Shown in pieces: positions 1 to 9,162 of a stretch of 64,000 nucleotides of DNA. Origin of the DNA: Bacteroidales bacterium (GTDB lineage: Bacteria > Bacteroidota > Bacteroidia > Bacteroidales > Salinivirgaceae); the NCBI GenBank assembly GCA_012519055.1, contig JAAYQU010000031.1, positions 1-64,000 on the forward strand. The letters run 5' to 3'. The stretch's first letter is position 1. Each line of letters starts with the position of its first letter. The notes beneath the pieces are model-generated. The model saw nothing but the letters and a program-made list of their open reading frames with translations, did not search any database and was not told the origin of the DNA. The translations under genes and the position numbers were made by a program.

Positions 1-72
1 AATTTCCAACTCGGCAATAATTTCAAATGCCTTTTCTATATTTCTTTTCGAGATACTTTCTAAATTTTCCAT
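1..72 (-). CDS. 5' end of an unknown protein, cut by the window edge
   Basis: An ATG at 72 opens a frame of 24 codons that runs off the left edge without a stop. The visible residues begin MENLESISKRNIEKAFEII and look like an amphipathic helix, with no signal peptide. It begins 33 nt after the stop of the LtaS-like gene on the same strand, so it is probably the next gene of that transcription unit. Too little is visible to assign a family. Confidence 0.5.
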   Translation of the reverse strand, partial: MENLESISKRNIEKAFEIIAELEI

Positions 73-105
73 ATTATCTACTTATTTCTGTCGGCTCAAA
101 CTGCA

Positions 106-2010
106 CTACCTTGGCATTACCGCTAACTTGTTGTTTATTAATCTGTAGCGATAGTCTTGAATAATGGCTTTCAGTAACTGTAATTCTGTAAGTTCTCGAT
201 AGTTGTGTTGTTTAACTAAATTTTTATTCAAAAGCTTATCGTTCAATGGGTCATACACACCGATCAGCTTTTCGCCATCAAATTGAATTAGCAGTGAATC
301 GGCAATTAATTGGTAAACATTATTGAGATAATTTATAGCCCAACCAGAATCACGATTAAATACCGAAGTACCATAACATAAAATTGTATCTTTTAGGTTA
401 AGATAATTAATCACCGAAGGGAAAATATCGGTCTGTTGCACTACATGGTTTTTAGCACCTATCATATCCTCGTTGGAGGGGTCAAAAAACACCAACGGTA
501 TTCTGTAGTTTCCGTGCATATTGGCAAATTCGGGAGTGTAGCTTTGTGCTGTATGGTCGGCGGTTAAAACAAAAAGTGTGTTTTTGTACCAATCTGATTT
601 GGAAATCCTGTCGAAAAATTGTTGCAATGCATAATCGGCGTAGCCAATTGATTCCAATATTGGGATATTCCCTTTTGGAAATTTTCCTGAATATTCGTTC
701 GGTATTTTGTACGGATGATGTGACGACAACGTAAAAATACCGGCAAAAAACGGAGATTTTACAGTATCAAGATAGTTGGCAATATATTGAAGATAAGGCT
801 CATCGTAAATACCCCAGCTACCATCAAAATCTGCTTTATTGCCAACATATTCGTTCTGCCCAATATAGTTGTCAATACCGGCAGCCTTTGAAAAATTGTC
901 GAAACCCATTGTTCCGTTTATTCCGCCATGGAAAAAAAATGTTTCGTAGTTGTATTTTTCTAAAACAATTGGCAATGAATTAATCATGTTAGAATTGTAC
1001 TGGCTTGTAATATAAGGATTTTCTAAAAGTGCTGGTATTCCACTTATTATTGCGGGCAACGCTTCCATTGACTTCTTGCAATTTGAGTATGCACGTGTAA
1101 AATAACACGACTTCAGCATTAGACTATCTAAAAACGGTGTATATCCAAAATCATTTCCCGACAAAAGAAGGCTGTATTCTGCACTGAAACTCTCTAAAAT
1201 AAGTATTATTACATTTTTTTTCGTAGGCAATTTTGTCTGATGATATATTTGTTTAGGTGTGAAAATATCTGACAACTGTTTTTGCGGAAAATAGTTTACT
1301 TCTTCAATTCTGTCAGGCGAGTATGAGTTTATTAGTGTGAATGTTGAGTTAGTTACCAATGCAACTTTGTTGGGTTTTAAATATTTTACTGCCGTAAGTG
1401 TATTTATGGGCCTTAATTGCAAGCCTCCTCGAGCACCTATTATCATTAAGCCAAAAATTGCAACAGATATAGCTGTTTGATATGTAGCTGTTTTTAAGGT
1501 AAGCTTTGTTTTTCTATACTCATGTTTTTTCCCGGGGTATAGTTTAAATAATCCAAAAACAGTTAATCCCCAAAGCAATATTATGTGCCAGTAATCGATA
1601 ATAAAAACAGGTATCAAGTTCCATATATCACCGCTTGTTTGTACAAAATAGAACAAGTCCCATGTTGAGCGTTTGTTAACGAAAGAATAGTATTCAATAT
1701 CAATAAAGTTGAGTAGTAAAAAGGTAGAGTTAACAATAATAAATATCCAAAATGTGATCTTTTGAACCTGTTTACGATATTTCCACTCACCTGGAATAAG
1801 ATGTAACAGTATGAAAATAAAGTTTGTATATAATATTGCTGATATGTCAAACCGCAACCCGGCAACAAACGCTATCAAAAGTTCGATAGCATCAACACGA
1901 AAATAGTTGGTGTTAAAAATATAGAACAAAAATCTACAAACAGAGTATGCCGCTATAATCAGCAGTAGCCTGTATAAAAGTAACTTTTGAGTTTGTATAT
2001 AATTTTTCAC
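106..2010 (-). CDS. LtaS-like membrane sulfatase-fold protein (phosphoglycerol transferase type)
   Basis: A 634-residue protein with about five hydrophobic segments in the first 200 residues, then an extracytoplasmic alkaline phosphatase/sulfatase-fold domain (about 260-560). This is the architecture of lipoteichoic acid synthase and its Gram-negative relatives, which transfer phosphoglycerol or phosphoethanolamine groups onto envelope glycans or lipids. Visible metal-site candidates are E273 (ILESFSAEY), D485-H486 (TADHTA) and H361. The nucleophile position (KKSMEALPA) holds S314, where LtaS of Firmicutes has threonine. The start is GTG, 11 nt after the stop of the alkaline phosphatase gene, so the two are probably co-transcribed. 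The fold call is firm. The substrate is unknown, as the organism should not make lipoteichoic acid. Confidence 0.85.
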   Translation of the reverse strand: MKNYIQTQKLLLYRLLLIIAAYSVCRFLFYIFNTNYFRVDAIELLIAFVAGLRFDISAILYTNFIFILLHLIPGEWKYRKQVQKITFWIFIIVNSTFLLLNFIDIEYYSFVNKRSTWDLFYFVQTSGDIWNLIPVFIIDYWHIILLWGLTVFGLFKLYPGKKHEYRKTKLTLKTATYQTAISVAIFGLMIIGARGGLQLRPINTLTAVKYLKPNKVALVTNSTFTLINSYSPDRIEEVNYFPQKQLSDIFTPKQIYHQTKLPTKKNVIILILESFSAEYSLLLSGNDFGYTPFLDSLMLKSCYFTRAYSNCKKSMEALPAIISGIPALLENPYITSQYNSNMINSLPIVLEKYNYETFFFHGGINGTMGFDNFSKAAGIDNYIGQNEYVGNKADFDGSWGIYDEPYLQYIANYLDTVKSPFFAGIFTLSSHHPYKIPNEYSGKFPKGNIPILESIGYADYALQQFFDRISKSDWYKNTLFVLTADHTAQSYTPEFANMHGNYRIPLVFFDPSNEDMIGAKNHVVQQTDIFPSVINYLNLKDTILCYGTSVFNRDSGWAINYLNNVYQLIADSLLIQFDGEKLIGVYDPLNDKLLNKNLVKQHNYRELTELQLLKAIIQDYRYRLINNKLAVMPR

Positions 2011-2021
2011 GACGTTTAATA

Positions 2022-3494
2022 CTATTTTTTATCGTTTATATGTTCAATTTGCATAAGTTCGGCTAGTTTCCAAGCCAAGTCGGTATTATCATGGAATCCT
2101 GCAAAAAGTTCAGAACCAGTTCCGCTTGCAAACACCATAGTTGGTTGCCATGTGTGTGCACCTGTTGCCCAAGCAATTCCAGCTTTCGAAGCTAAAATAT
2201 TAATTGCTTTTGACGCGAGTTTAAACATTTCAGAGTCAGTTTTGTCGGAATTGCGTTTCACGGCGTTGTTAAAGCAGTTCTCCAAATCGGTTAACTCTTC
2301 TTTAGTTAATTCCATTTCAGAATTCCCAATTCCAACATATTTTTTCAATGTGTCGGCAATTTCGGCAAAGTTGACATTCTGTTTTTTTACCTCTCTGTAG
2401 TTTTTTAAAATCCTCGATAATGAGTCTACTGATACTTGTTGATATTTTAACAATGCGGGATTGCTTTCATATTTACCTTCACGATTGCCGAGGCTTAGCC
2501 CGCCTGTCTCGTGGTCAGAGCAGACTACAATTAACGTATTTTCGGGATGTCTTTTGTAAAACTCTAACGCAATAGCTATTGAGTTGTCAAAATCTATAAT
2601 ATCGCGAATACTCGTAGCAGCATCATTTGAGTGATTTGCCCAGTCGATTTTTCCGCCCTCAACCATTAAGAAAAAACCATCGGAATTGTAGAGAAGTTCT
2701 GTAGCTTTTGCAACTGTTTGTGCCAGAGTTAAATCCGTTTCGTTAAAATCTATGGCGTACTGCATAGCGTTTTCAGTATCGAGGTTCTGATTAATGAAAA
2801 TAAGACTTTTATCTAATTTCTGTAAGCTCAAAAACTCGTTGTTACTGCTTAGTACGTTAAATCCTTTGTTTGACAGTATTTCAATCAGTGATTGTTTGTC
2901 TTTATCCTTGCCAGTTATTTGATCAAAACCACCTCCGCCAAAAAGGTCAAAATTTGATTCACCTATTTGTAATCCTATATCATAATATTGGCTTCTTTCG
3001 GGAACGTGAGCATAAAAAGCTGCCGGCGTAGCGTGGTTGATTGTTACTGACGATATCATTCCAACTTTATAGTTTGCTTTCCTTGCAGAGTGGGCGATTG
3101 AATATAACGGCTCTTTTTTGTCTGCCGTCATTCCAATGGTGTTAATCGTTGTTTTAGAGCCAGTTGCCAACGCAGTACCCGCTGCCGCGCTACCTGTTAT
3201 AAGTCTGTTTTTTGCGTGCGTTCGGGCTAATCCGACATGCTCCATCTGGGTCATATTTAAACGTGGCGTGCTATGGTTGTTGTCTGATATTGCTGCTAAA
3301 TAGCTTTCTGTTAGGATTATATGCGAAAGTCCCATTCCATCGCCAATAAAATAGAACACATATTTTGCTCTGTTTTGTTTTTGTGCTTTATTATTACTGT
3401 CGCAACTACTCCAAAGTAATGCTGATACAATGGTAATTGTAAATAAGACAAACGAGATTTTTTTAATTTGATTTAGGGTTTTAAATGGTTTCAT
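2022..3494 (-). CDS. Alkaline phosphatase (PhoA family), lipoprotein
   Basis: A 490-residue metal-dependent phosphomonoesterase. The N-terminus has a lipoprotein signal ending in the lipobox LLWSSC (C31), so it should be membrane-anchored outside the cytoplasm. Family motifs are in order: FIGDGMG with metal ligand D52, the nucleophile motif TGSAAAGTALATG with S102 preceded by Gly where E. coli PhoA has Asp, EGGKIDWANHSND, CSDHETGG and the late metal-ligand histidine in GAHTW. All expected catalytic elements are present and the length is normal for the family. The ATG at 3494 is the only start that gives a complete signal peptide. It lies 30 bp after the flavoprotein gene and 11 bp before the LtaS-like gene. 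Phosphate-dependent control is plausible but no Pho-box-like site was recognised. Confidence 0.93.
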   Translation of the reverse strand: MKPFKTLNQIKKISFVLFTITIVSALLWSSCDSNNKAQKQNRAKYVFYFIGDGMGLSHIILTESYLAAISDNNHSTPRLNMTQMEHVGLARTHAKNRLITGSAAAGTALATGSKTTINTIGMTADKKEPLYSIAHSARKANYKVGMISSVTINHATPAAFYAHVPERSQYYDIGLQIGESNFDLFGGGGFDQITGKDKDKQSLIEILSNKGFNVLSSNNEFLSLQKLDKSLIFINQNLDTENAMQYAIDFNETDLTLAQTVAKATELLYNSDGFFLMVEGGKIDWANHSNDAATSIRDIIDFDNSIAIALEFYKRHPENTLIVVCSDHETGGLSLGNREGKYESNPALLKYQQVSVDSLSRILKNYREVKKQNVNFAEIADTLKKYVGIGNSEMELTKEELTDLENCFNNAVKRNSDKTDSEMFKLASKAINILASKAGIAWATGAHTWQPTMVFASGTGSELFAGFHDNTDLAWKLAELMQIEHINDKK

Positions 3495-3524
3495 AAGGTT
3501 TTAAATTAGAAATTTATAAATCTG

Positions 3525-3992
3525 TTATAGTTTACCGTACTGTTTACATTTTAATTCTTTAGGCTTTAATATAAATACAATAACGTTGTTAACTGCCGGG
3601 TCGCTGAATGTGAAATCTTTATCTGAGTACTGTTTCATAAAAATTTTCAAAGCCTCAATTTTCTGTTCCTTATCTTCAATGAATTTAATTTCTCCTTGTG
3701 CATATAAACTTCTGTAACTCAATCCGTAGGAGCAAGCTACGTTTTCGTTTTGATGAAAATACCGATGATTTGTGCTAAGTGCAATTGACACACTAGGGTT
3801 TCTTTTCAAACAATCTATTTTTTTACCTTTTGGGTCGCTGTGAAAATAGAAAACACCGTCTTTGTATCCGAAATTCATCAGTATAACGTAAGGTTTTCCG
3901 TTTTCGTCAACCATAGCAAGGCTACACGTATCGGCACTTTTTATTACCTCATTAATCTGCTCATCTTCTGTTATCCATATAGTTCTTCTCAT
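3525..3992 (-). CDS. Pyridoxamine-phosphate-oxidase-fold flavoprotein (NimA-like)
   Basis: A 155-residue cytosolic protein of the FMN-binding split-barrel group, resembling the nitroimidazole-resistance (Nim) branch. Typical features are the N-terminal helix containing EDEQINEVIKSADTCSLAMVD, the strand pair PYVILMNFGYKDGVFYFHS, then GKKIDCLKRNPSVSIAL, where the Lys/Asp region normally contacts the FMN phosphate. No signal peptide. It starts 18 bp after the peptidoglycan hydrolase gene and precedes the alkaline phosphatase by 30 bp. A reductase role on nitro or other small substrates is known for relatives; nothing here identifies the substrate, and a resistance function should not be assumed. 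Confidence 0.85.
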   Translation of the reverse strand: MRRTIWITEDEQINEVIKSADTCSLAMVDENGKPYVILMNFGYKDGVFYFHSDPKGKKIDCLKRNPSVSIALSTNHRYFHQNENVACSYGLSYRSLYAQGEIKFIEDKEQKIEALKIFMKQYSDKDFTFSDPAVNNVIVFILKPKELKCKQYGKL

Positions 3993-4010
3993 AATGTAAA
4001 CTGTTTATTT

Positions 4011-4991
4011 TCAACTATTTTCAGGTTTCCGTTTGCGTAAATACATTTTTTGTCCAACTTCGGGCTCTTCGTCTGCTTCCATTCTGTTGAGCTTATACAA
4101 TCGGTTCAATCTAATACCGTATTTCTGTGATATTGACCACATTGTCTCTCCTTCTGTGACTGTGTGATAACGAAAATCGCGATCTGCTTTCCTTCTTTTT
4201 GGTTGTAAAAATATTACCTGTCCTTGCTTTATTTCGGCTGACATTTCGCGTGAAATATCGTTGTACTTGTACAGCTCCCAAGGCATTTTGTTATGTTTTT
4301 TTGTTAAACTTCGCCAGGTGTCATTTTTTTGTGCAATCACATAATCTATGCGATTGATTTGTCCGCCTTTTACGCCGTATAGGTCTATTTCAGTTGACTC
4401 AGGTGTTTTGACAATTGGTTTTGTGGGTTTAACATCTTTTATTATTTGTGTGGTAGTGGTTTGTTGGGCTATTCTGGGCTGAACCTTAACATCTTGGTCG
4501 AACAGATAGAGTTGATTCTCCTCGATAATTCTTATTAACATGTTGTCGTAATTTTTTTCTGTAGCGTAACCAGCAGCCTTTAAGCCTCTACACCAACCTT
4601 TGTAGTCGGATGGCGACAATTCGAATAAAAATGCGTATCTGCTACCTTGTGATAAAAAGTCACTATGATCTCGAAATGACTCTTCGGCGTTATCGTAAGC
4701 TCTGAAACATTCGCCTTTGTGGTCGTCGTCGTGAGTTATCTTTCTTCCTGTCCAGTTCTTGTGGCACTTAATTCCAAAGTGGTTGTTTGCCTCTTTTGCC
4801 AACCTGCTGTTACCCGAACCCGACTCTAAAATCCCCTGTGACAGTGTAATAGATGCAGGAACACCTGTCCTTTGCATCTCTTCAATAGCGATATCTTTAT
4901 ATAATAAAATATATTCTTCGCGAAGTATCTTCTGGGAGAAAAGTAGCTGTCCCAGAAAAATTAAAATAAGACTAAAATTTACTTTTGACAT
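4011..4991 (-). CDS. Secreted peptidoglycan N-acetylglucosaminidase (GH73) with two LysM domains
   Basis: A 326-residue exported hydrolase. The signal peptide (residues 1-20, ending FSQ) is followed by a mannosyl-glycoprotein endo-beta-N-acetylglucosaminidase-type domain (about 25-165) with the catalytic-region motif ASITLSQGILESGSGNSRLA and the conserved stretches NNHFGIKCH and AGYATEKNY. Two LysM modules follow, at about 215-265 (YVIAQKNDTW) and 273-320 (YHTVTEGETMWSISQKYGI), which bind peptidoglycan. Homologues in Bacteroidota act in wall turnover and daughter-cell separation. It is the first gene of a minus-strand run toward 106, with a candidate promoter at 5067-5074. Confidence 0.93.
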   Translation of the reverse strand: MSKVNFSLILIFLGQLLFSQKILREEYILLYKDIAIEEMQRTGVPASITLSQGILESGSGNSRLAKEANNHFGIKCHKNWTGRKITHDDDHKGECFRAYDNAEESFRDHSDFLSQGSRYAFLFELSPSDYKGWCRGLKAAGYATEKNYDNMLIRIIEENQLYLFDQDVKVQPRIAQQTTTTQIIKDVKPTKPIVKTPESTEIDLYGVKGGQINRIDYVIAQKNDTWRSLTKKHNKMPWELYKYNDISREMSAEIKQGQVIFLQPKRRKADRDFRYHTVTEGETMWSISQKYGIRLNRLYKLNRMEADEEPEVGQKMYLRKRKPENS

Positions 4992-5035
4992 TTGTTGGTA
5001 GTTTTACGTAAAACACTTTATCTTGCTAATTGTGT

Positions 5036-5074
5036 TATTTTTGTAGAAATAAATTGATCTCAATTGCAAATATA
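5036..5074. promoter_or_regulatory. Divergent promoter elements between LysM hydrolase and cdd
   Basis: Two matches to the Bacteroidota -7 element TAnnTTTG lie in the 138 bp gap. TATTTTTG at 5036-5043 reads toward cytidine deaminase. The complement of CAAATATA at 5067-5074 (TATATTTG) reads toward the GH73 gene. No convincing -33 TTTG was found for either, so these are candidates only. Confidence 0.45.
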
Positions 5075-5129
5075 CCTATTTGTAGATATTGAAAAAACGA
5101 TATTTGTGATAATTTAGCAAAACAAGACT

Positions 5130-5612
5130 ATGAAGACAATAGAGATTAAATCAATAATAAATGAATATAGCTCATTAGAAGAGCTTAGTGAGGTATCGAA
5201 AAACTTGTGTAATTCGGCTTTAGAAGCGGCAAAAACTGCTTACGCTCCCTATAGTAAATTTCAGGTAGGGGCTGCAATAATGTTGGAAAATGGGGTGGTG
5301 GTAAAGGGTAGTAATCAGGAGAATGCGGCTTATCCAAGTGGATTGTGCGCAGAGCGTGTTGCTCTGTTTTATGCTAACTCAACTTATCCCGATCAAGCAG
5401 TTGAAGCTATTGCTATTACAGCAATTCATAATGGAAGTCAAGTTGAAAATCCAATTTCTCCGTGTGGTAGTTGCAGGCAGGTTATTGCAGAAACGAAACA
5501 AAGATTTAACAAAAAAATAAAGATACTTTTATACTCTTCTAGCAAAATTTTGGAAATAAGTGATTCTGATACACTGCTTCCTCTTTCTTTTGTAATGGAT
5601 GATTCAGAGTAG
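5130..5612 (+). CDS. cdd: Cytidine deaminase
   Basis: A 160-residue homotetrameric-type zinc deaminase converting cytidine and deoxycytidine to the uridine forms in pyrimidine salvage. The zinc and catalytic motifs are complete: GLCAERVAL supplies C73 and the proton-shuttling E75, and SPCGSCRQV supplies C112 and C115. The substrate-binding stretch KFQVGAAIMLENG is also present. Length is standard apart from about 20 extra N-terminal residues. It is a single gene whose last 9 bp overlap the 3' end of hddC on the opposite strand, so the two transcripts converge. Confidence 0.95.
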   Translation: MKTIEIKSIINEYSSLEELSEVSKNLCNSALEAAKTAYAPYSKFQVGAAIMLENGVVVKGSNQENAAYPSGLCAERVALFYANSTYPDQAVEAIAITAIHNGSQVENPISPCGSCRQVIAETKQRFNKKIKILLYSSSKILEISDSDTLLPLSFVMDDSE

Positions 5613-6305
5613 TTGATTAATATCGCTTTGCGCCTTTTCGTAATCTTCAGGAATACCAATATCAATAAAATATCCATCGGAGACAGTTCCGTAAACAGTT
5701 TTATTCTTGACCTCTTTTTCTAAAACATCTTTCTCAAACGAGAATTTTTCTGCACTTACGGAGTTAACAATGTCTTTATCAACAACATATACGCCTGTAT
5801 TGATAAGTCCAAATTTGCAAAACTGCTTCTCCTGAAACTGAGTTACCAATCCCGATTTATCTGTTTTAACCGAGCCGTAGCGGTCAAAGTTTTTAAGCTC
5901 TTTAAGCGACAAAGTTATTTTGGCACCATTTTGTTTATGAAAATTTGCTAACTCTCTTAAATCCGATTTGAAAAAACTGTCGCCATTCAGCAAAAAGAAG
6001 CAGTCAGATTTAATGCTGTTTGATGAGAACTTTACTGCCCCGCCAGTTCCTAAAGGCTGGTTTTCAATTGCATAGACCAACTCTAAATTTTCAAACTTTT
6101 CGCCAAAGTACTCAATAATTGTCTCGTGACGGTACCCTACACTAAGCACAACTCTATTTAATCCAAACGAGTTGATGTACTTCAAAATATAGTAAATAAA
6201 TGGCTTGTTGCCAACTGGAGCCATTGGTTTAGGCACATCAGAAACAACTGATTGTAAGCGTGTTCCGAAGCCACCGGCGAGAATTATAGCCTCTTTGCAA
6301 ATCAT
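5604..6305 (-). CDS. hddC: D-glycero-alpha-D-manno-heptose 1-phosphate guanylyltransferase
   Basis: A 233-residue nucleotidyltransferase. The N-terminal signature EAIILAGGFGTRLQSVVSD and the following KPMAPVGNKPF define the sugar-phosphate nucleotidylyltransferase fold, with NGDSFF as the metal-binding site. Similarity to HddC and the position directly after gmhA and hddA point to GTP-dependent activation of heptose 1-phosphate, giving GDP-heptose for surface glycans. The start overlaps the gmhA stop by 4 bp (ATGA), showing translational coupling. By sequence alone a hexose-1-phosphate substrate would be possible; the cluster makes heptose much more likely. Confidence 0.88.
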   Translation of the reverse strand: MICKEAIILAGGFGTRLQSVVSDVPKPMAPVGNKPFIYYILKYINSFGLNRVVLSVGYRHETIIEYFGEKFENLELVYAIENQPLGTGGAVKFSSNSIKSDCFFLLNGDSFFKSDLRELANFHKQNGAKITLSLKELKNFDRYGSVKTDKSGLVTQFQEKQFCKFGLINTGVYVVDKDIVNSVSAEKFSFEKDVLEKEVKNKTVYGTVSDGYFIDIGIPEDYEKAQSDINQLL

Positions 6306-6880
6306 GGCTTAGGAAATAGTGTTGATTCAACAATTTCGCAAATAATGTGACCAATCATAATATGAGATTCCTGTATGCGTGGAGTATCGTTCGATGGCAC
6401 ATTTATCAGAATATCAGAGACTTCTTTCATTTTTCCGCCAGTTGAGCCAGTTAACGATATAGTTTTCATTCCTAGCTTCTTAGCTTGCTCCATTGCTTTT
6501 ATAACATTTTTGGAATTTCCAGATGTACTTAGCCCAATAAGAATATCTCCACTGTTCCCGACTCCCGCAATGTATCTTGCATAAACTTCGTCGTAAGAGT
6601 AGTCGTTGGCGACGGCAGTCATATATGAAGTGTTTACGTGAAGTGCTTCAGCTGCAAGAGGAGGACGGTCGTAATAAAATCGCCCACTAAGCTCTGCAGC
6701 AAGGTGTTGCGCATCAGCTGCTGAACCTCCGTTACCGCAAAACAGAACCTTTTTATTGTTTTTATAGGCATCAATTATTGTTTCTGCCGCATTTTCAATC
6801 GATTTCAGTAATTTCTCAGAGTTTAAAATCTCTTTTTTTACCTCAATCGAATTGTTTATTATATTTGATATTCTTCCCAT
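6302..6880 (-). CDS. gmhA: Sedoheptulose-7-phosphate isomerase
   Basis: A 192-residue single-domain SIS protein. It converts sedoheptulose 7-phosphate to D-glycero-D-manno-heptose 7-phosphate, the first step to nucleotide-activated heptose. The family signature CGNGGSAADAQHLAAELSGR spans residues 48-67, including H59 and E63, which occupy conserved positions of the GmhA active site. A second conserved stretch, LIGLSTSGNSKNVI, binds the sugar phosphate. It starts one base after the hddA stop and overlaps hddC by 4 bp, so all three enzymes are translated from one message. Confidence 0.93.
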   Translation of the reverse strand: MGRISNIINNSIEVKKEILNSEKLLKSIENAAETIIDAYKNNKKVLFCGNGGSAADAQHLAAELSGRFYYDRPPLAAEALHVNTSYMTAVANDYSYDEVYARYIAGVGNSGDILIGLSTSGNSKNVIKAMEQAKKLGMKTISLTGSTGGKMKEVSDILINVPSNDTPRIQESHIMIGHIICEIVESTLFPKP

Positions 6881-6881
6881 A

Positions 6882-7907
6882 CTATTTTATTGTCCAAGTA
6901 GTTAAACCATATTTTACAAATTCGTATCTATGTAAAGATCCTCCAAACTGTTTCAGAGTGTTAATCACGTTAAATCTCACGTTTTCAGGGCAATAAAATA
7001 CCATAAATCCTCCGCCACCTGCACCGCTTATTTTCCCTCCAGTAGAACCCGCCTTAATAGCAGCTTTGTATATATCTTCAATCAGCGGGGTTGTAATTCC
7101 TTGCGCCATTTTTTGTTTTTGCTGATGTCCGTAATCTAATATTTCTCCTATTTTATCTAACTCCTCTTTTAAAATAGCTTCTTTCATTATAATAGCCTGA
7201 TTTTTAATCTCATGCATCGCATTAACAGACTCCTGGTTATTTTGCCTTACGTTGTTTTGTTGTCGTTCAATTATTTTGGCAGATTCACGGCTTGTGTCAG
7301 TATAGAACAGTAACATATTATGCGCGAGCTCGTTTAGTATTTTTGTTTTAATTCTCAACGGGTTTATAATCACTTTGTTATCATTGTAAAACTCCATAAA
7401 GTTGATTCCCCCAAAGGTTGCAGCATATTGGTCCTGTTTTCCGCCAGCCATTCCTAAGTCTATCCTTTCGATTTCATAGGCAAGATGAGCCAAATCGTAG
7501 TGTCCTAATGGTAAAAGTTTCCATTCGGCAAAGGCTCCAAGAATTGCCGTTACCAAAGTTGAGGATGTGCCTAATCCACTACCGGCGGGAGCGTCAACCC
7601 ACGTAGTTAGTTCAAAACTCATAGGCTTTTTTATGTAGTCTTTAACAATGCGGTTATATACGCCTTTTGCCAAATCTAGCTTTCCGTCAATTGGCAGTGA
7701 CATTTGCGCATCGTATTCAATTTTATCGTTCTTGTCGTAGGCATGTATAATTATTTTGCCATCGAAACGTGGTATAATTGTGGCATAAGCGTACATGCTA
7801 ATAGTTCCATTCAAAATCGCACCTCCGTAAAGGTCGCTATATGGCGATACGTCACTACCTCCGCCTGCTAAACCAATTCTTAAGGGTGCTTTACTTCTAA
7901 TAATCAT
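6882..7907 (-). CDS. hddA: D-glycero-alpha-D-manno-heptose 7-phosphate kinase (GHMP family)
   Basis: A 341-residue GHMP kinase that phosphorylates heptose 7-phosphate at C1. The N-terminal substrate motif PLRIGLAGGGSDV is typical of HddA and related fucokinase-like proteins. The phosphate-binding motif 2 is APAGSGLGTSSTL near residue 107, and motif 3 is KISGAGGGGFMVFY near the C-terminus. It overlaps the upstream glycosyltransferase stop by 4 bp and is followed at once by gmhA. The pathway also needs a bisphosphate phosphatase (GmhB), which is not in this window. Confidence 0.9.
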   Translation of the reverse strand: MIIRSKAPLRIGLAGGGSDVSPYSDLYGGAILNGTISMYAYATIIPRFDGKIIIHAYDKNDKIEYDAQMSLPIDGKLDLAKGVYNRIVKDYIKKPMSFELTTWVDAPAGSGLGTSSTLVTAILGAFAEWKLLPLGHYDLAHLAYEIERIDLGMAGGKQDQYAATFGGINFMEFYNDNKVIINPLRIKTKILNELAHNMLLFYTDTSRESAKIIERQQNNVRQNNQESVNAMHEIKNQAIIMKEAILKEELDKIGEILDYGHQQKQKMAQGITTPLIEDIYKAAIKAGSTGGKISGAGGGGFMVFYCPENVRFNVINTLKQFGGSLHRYEFVKYGLTTWTIK

Positions 7908-9043
7908 AATGTTATCTGTTTGTAAACAGTTTGTATAGTGTTAATCATTCTTTCCCAAGAATACTTTTGTTTCTCCTCTTTTATCCCTTGAACGAATTGT
8001 TCAGTTCTATTGTTGGTGAAGAAGTCAGCTATGGCATTAGCGATTTCTGTAGTATCAATATCTACAACGTAGCCAACCTTACCATTTGGAACAATCTCGC
8101 TTAATCCTCCAACATTCGTAACAACCATAGGTTTTTCAAAATGGTATGCTATCTGCGTAACCCCACTTTGAGTAGCACTTTTGTACGGTTGAACAACTAA
8201 AGAGGCTGCACCAAAGTATAAGTTTACTTCATTATCGGGTATAAATTTCGGATAAACAATAACTCTATTGGTTAAATCAAGTTTTTCAATCATTTGATAG
8301 TATTTTTCACTATCAGAATAAAACTCACCGGCAATAATTAATTTTACAGGAAGTGTTTTAAGAATCTCATTTGCAAAGGCTTCCAAAAGTAAATCTAAAC
8401 CTTTGTAATCGCGTATTAGTCCAAAGAATAGAATATATTTGTAGTTGTCATCAAGTTTCAATTGCTTGAATGACTCTTCTGTTGTTAAAGATTTGCCAAA
8501 ATTATCATAAAGTGGGTGAGGGCATAGTCCTCTTGGTTTTTCTTTGTTGAAGATTTCCAAATCTGATTGAACGCTTTCCGACATTGAAACAAATCCGTCT
8601 ATATGTTTAATAAACCAACGGGTAAATATTTTGTCGCCAAATCGTTTTTCATGAGGAACCACATTGTCTAAAATTGATATGACTTTTGTGTGACCGTTTT
8701 TTCTAATTTGCCTTGCTATGGTTCCAAAGCACGGACCCATAAATGGCAACCAGTATTTAATAATAACTATATCGTATTTTTCTTTTCGCAATCGTCTGCC
8801 TACATTAATCCAATTTAGTGGATTGATTGAGCTTATAGTACGTTTAATACTAATATTTCCTTCATATTCCCATTCGGCATATTGAGTTTTTCCCGGAAAT
8901 AGAAATCCGGGGTATTGTAGTTTGAAAGTTTCAATTTTTACTTCGTCGCCATTGTCGGCAAATGCTTTGGCAAGTCGCTCGTTATAAACAGCCAAGCCTC
9001 CACGATAGGGATATGCAGTACCTATAATTAATACTTTTGCCAT
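7904..9043 (-). CDS. Glycosyltransferase, GT4-like (GT-B fold)
   Basis: A 379-residue cytosolic glycosyltransferase. The N-terminal half opens with VLIIGTAYPYRGGLAVYNERLAK, the glycine-rich acceptor-side motif of GT4 enzymes. The C-terminal half has the donor-binding pattern LFFGLIRDYKGLDLLLEAF, a loop with QPYKSATQSGVTQIAYHF, and GGLSEIV, where the second glutamate of the EX7E motif is expected. It is the first gene of the heptose operon and overlaps hddA by 4 bp, so it may use the GDP-heptose made by its neighbours. The donor and acceptor are not shown by sequence. A -7 element lies at 9063-9070. Confidence 0.85.
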   Translation of the reverse strand: MAKVLIIGTAYPYRGGLAVYNERLAKAFADNGDEVKIETFKLQYPGFLFPGKTQYAEWEYEGNISIKRTISSINPLNWINVGRRLRKEKYDIVIIKYWLPFMGPCFGTIARQIRKNGHTKVISILDNVVPHEKRFGDKIFTRWFIKHIDGFVSMSESVQSDLEIFNKEKPRGLCPHPLYDNFGKSLTTEESFKQLKLDDNYKYILFFGLIRDYKGLDLLLEAFANEILKTLPVKLIIAGEFYSDSEKYYQMIEKLDLTNRVIVYPKFIPDNEVNLYFGAASLVVQPYKSATQSGVTQIAYHFEKPMVVTNVGGLSEIVPNGKVGYVVDIDTTEIANAIADFFTNNRTEQFVQGIKEEKQKYSWERMINTIQTVYKQITL

Positions 9044-9062
9044 AAAGATATTGTTTCAGTTA

Positions 9063-9070
9063 CAAAAATA
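9063..9070 (-). promoter_or_regulatory. Candidate promoter of the heptose operon
   Basis: The complement reads TATTTTTG, matching TAnnTTTG, 20 bp before the ATG of the glycosyltransferase. No clear -33 element is visible. Confidence 0.45.
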
Positions 9071-9162
9071 CCTTTTTTACTTGTGGATTTCGTATAAATT
9101 ATGAAAATGAGAGAATTTTTTGTGATAATGCTCGTATTTTAGCATTATCAATGAGGTTTTGA

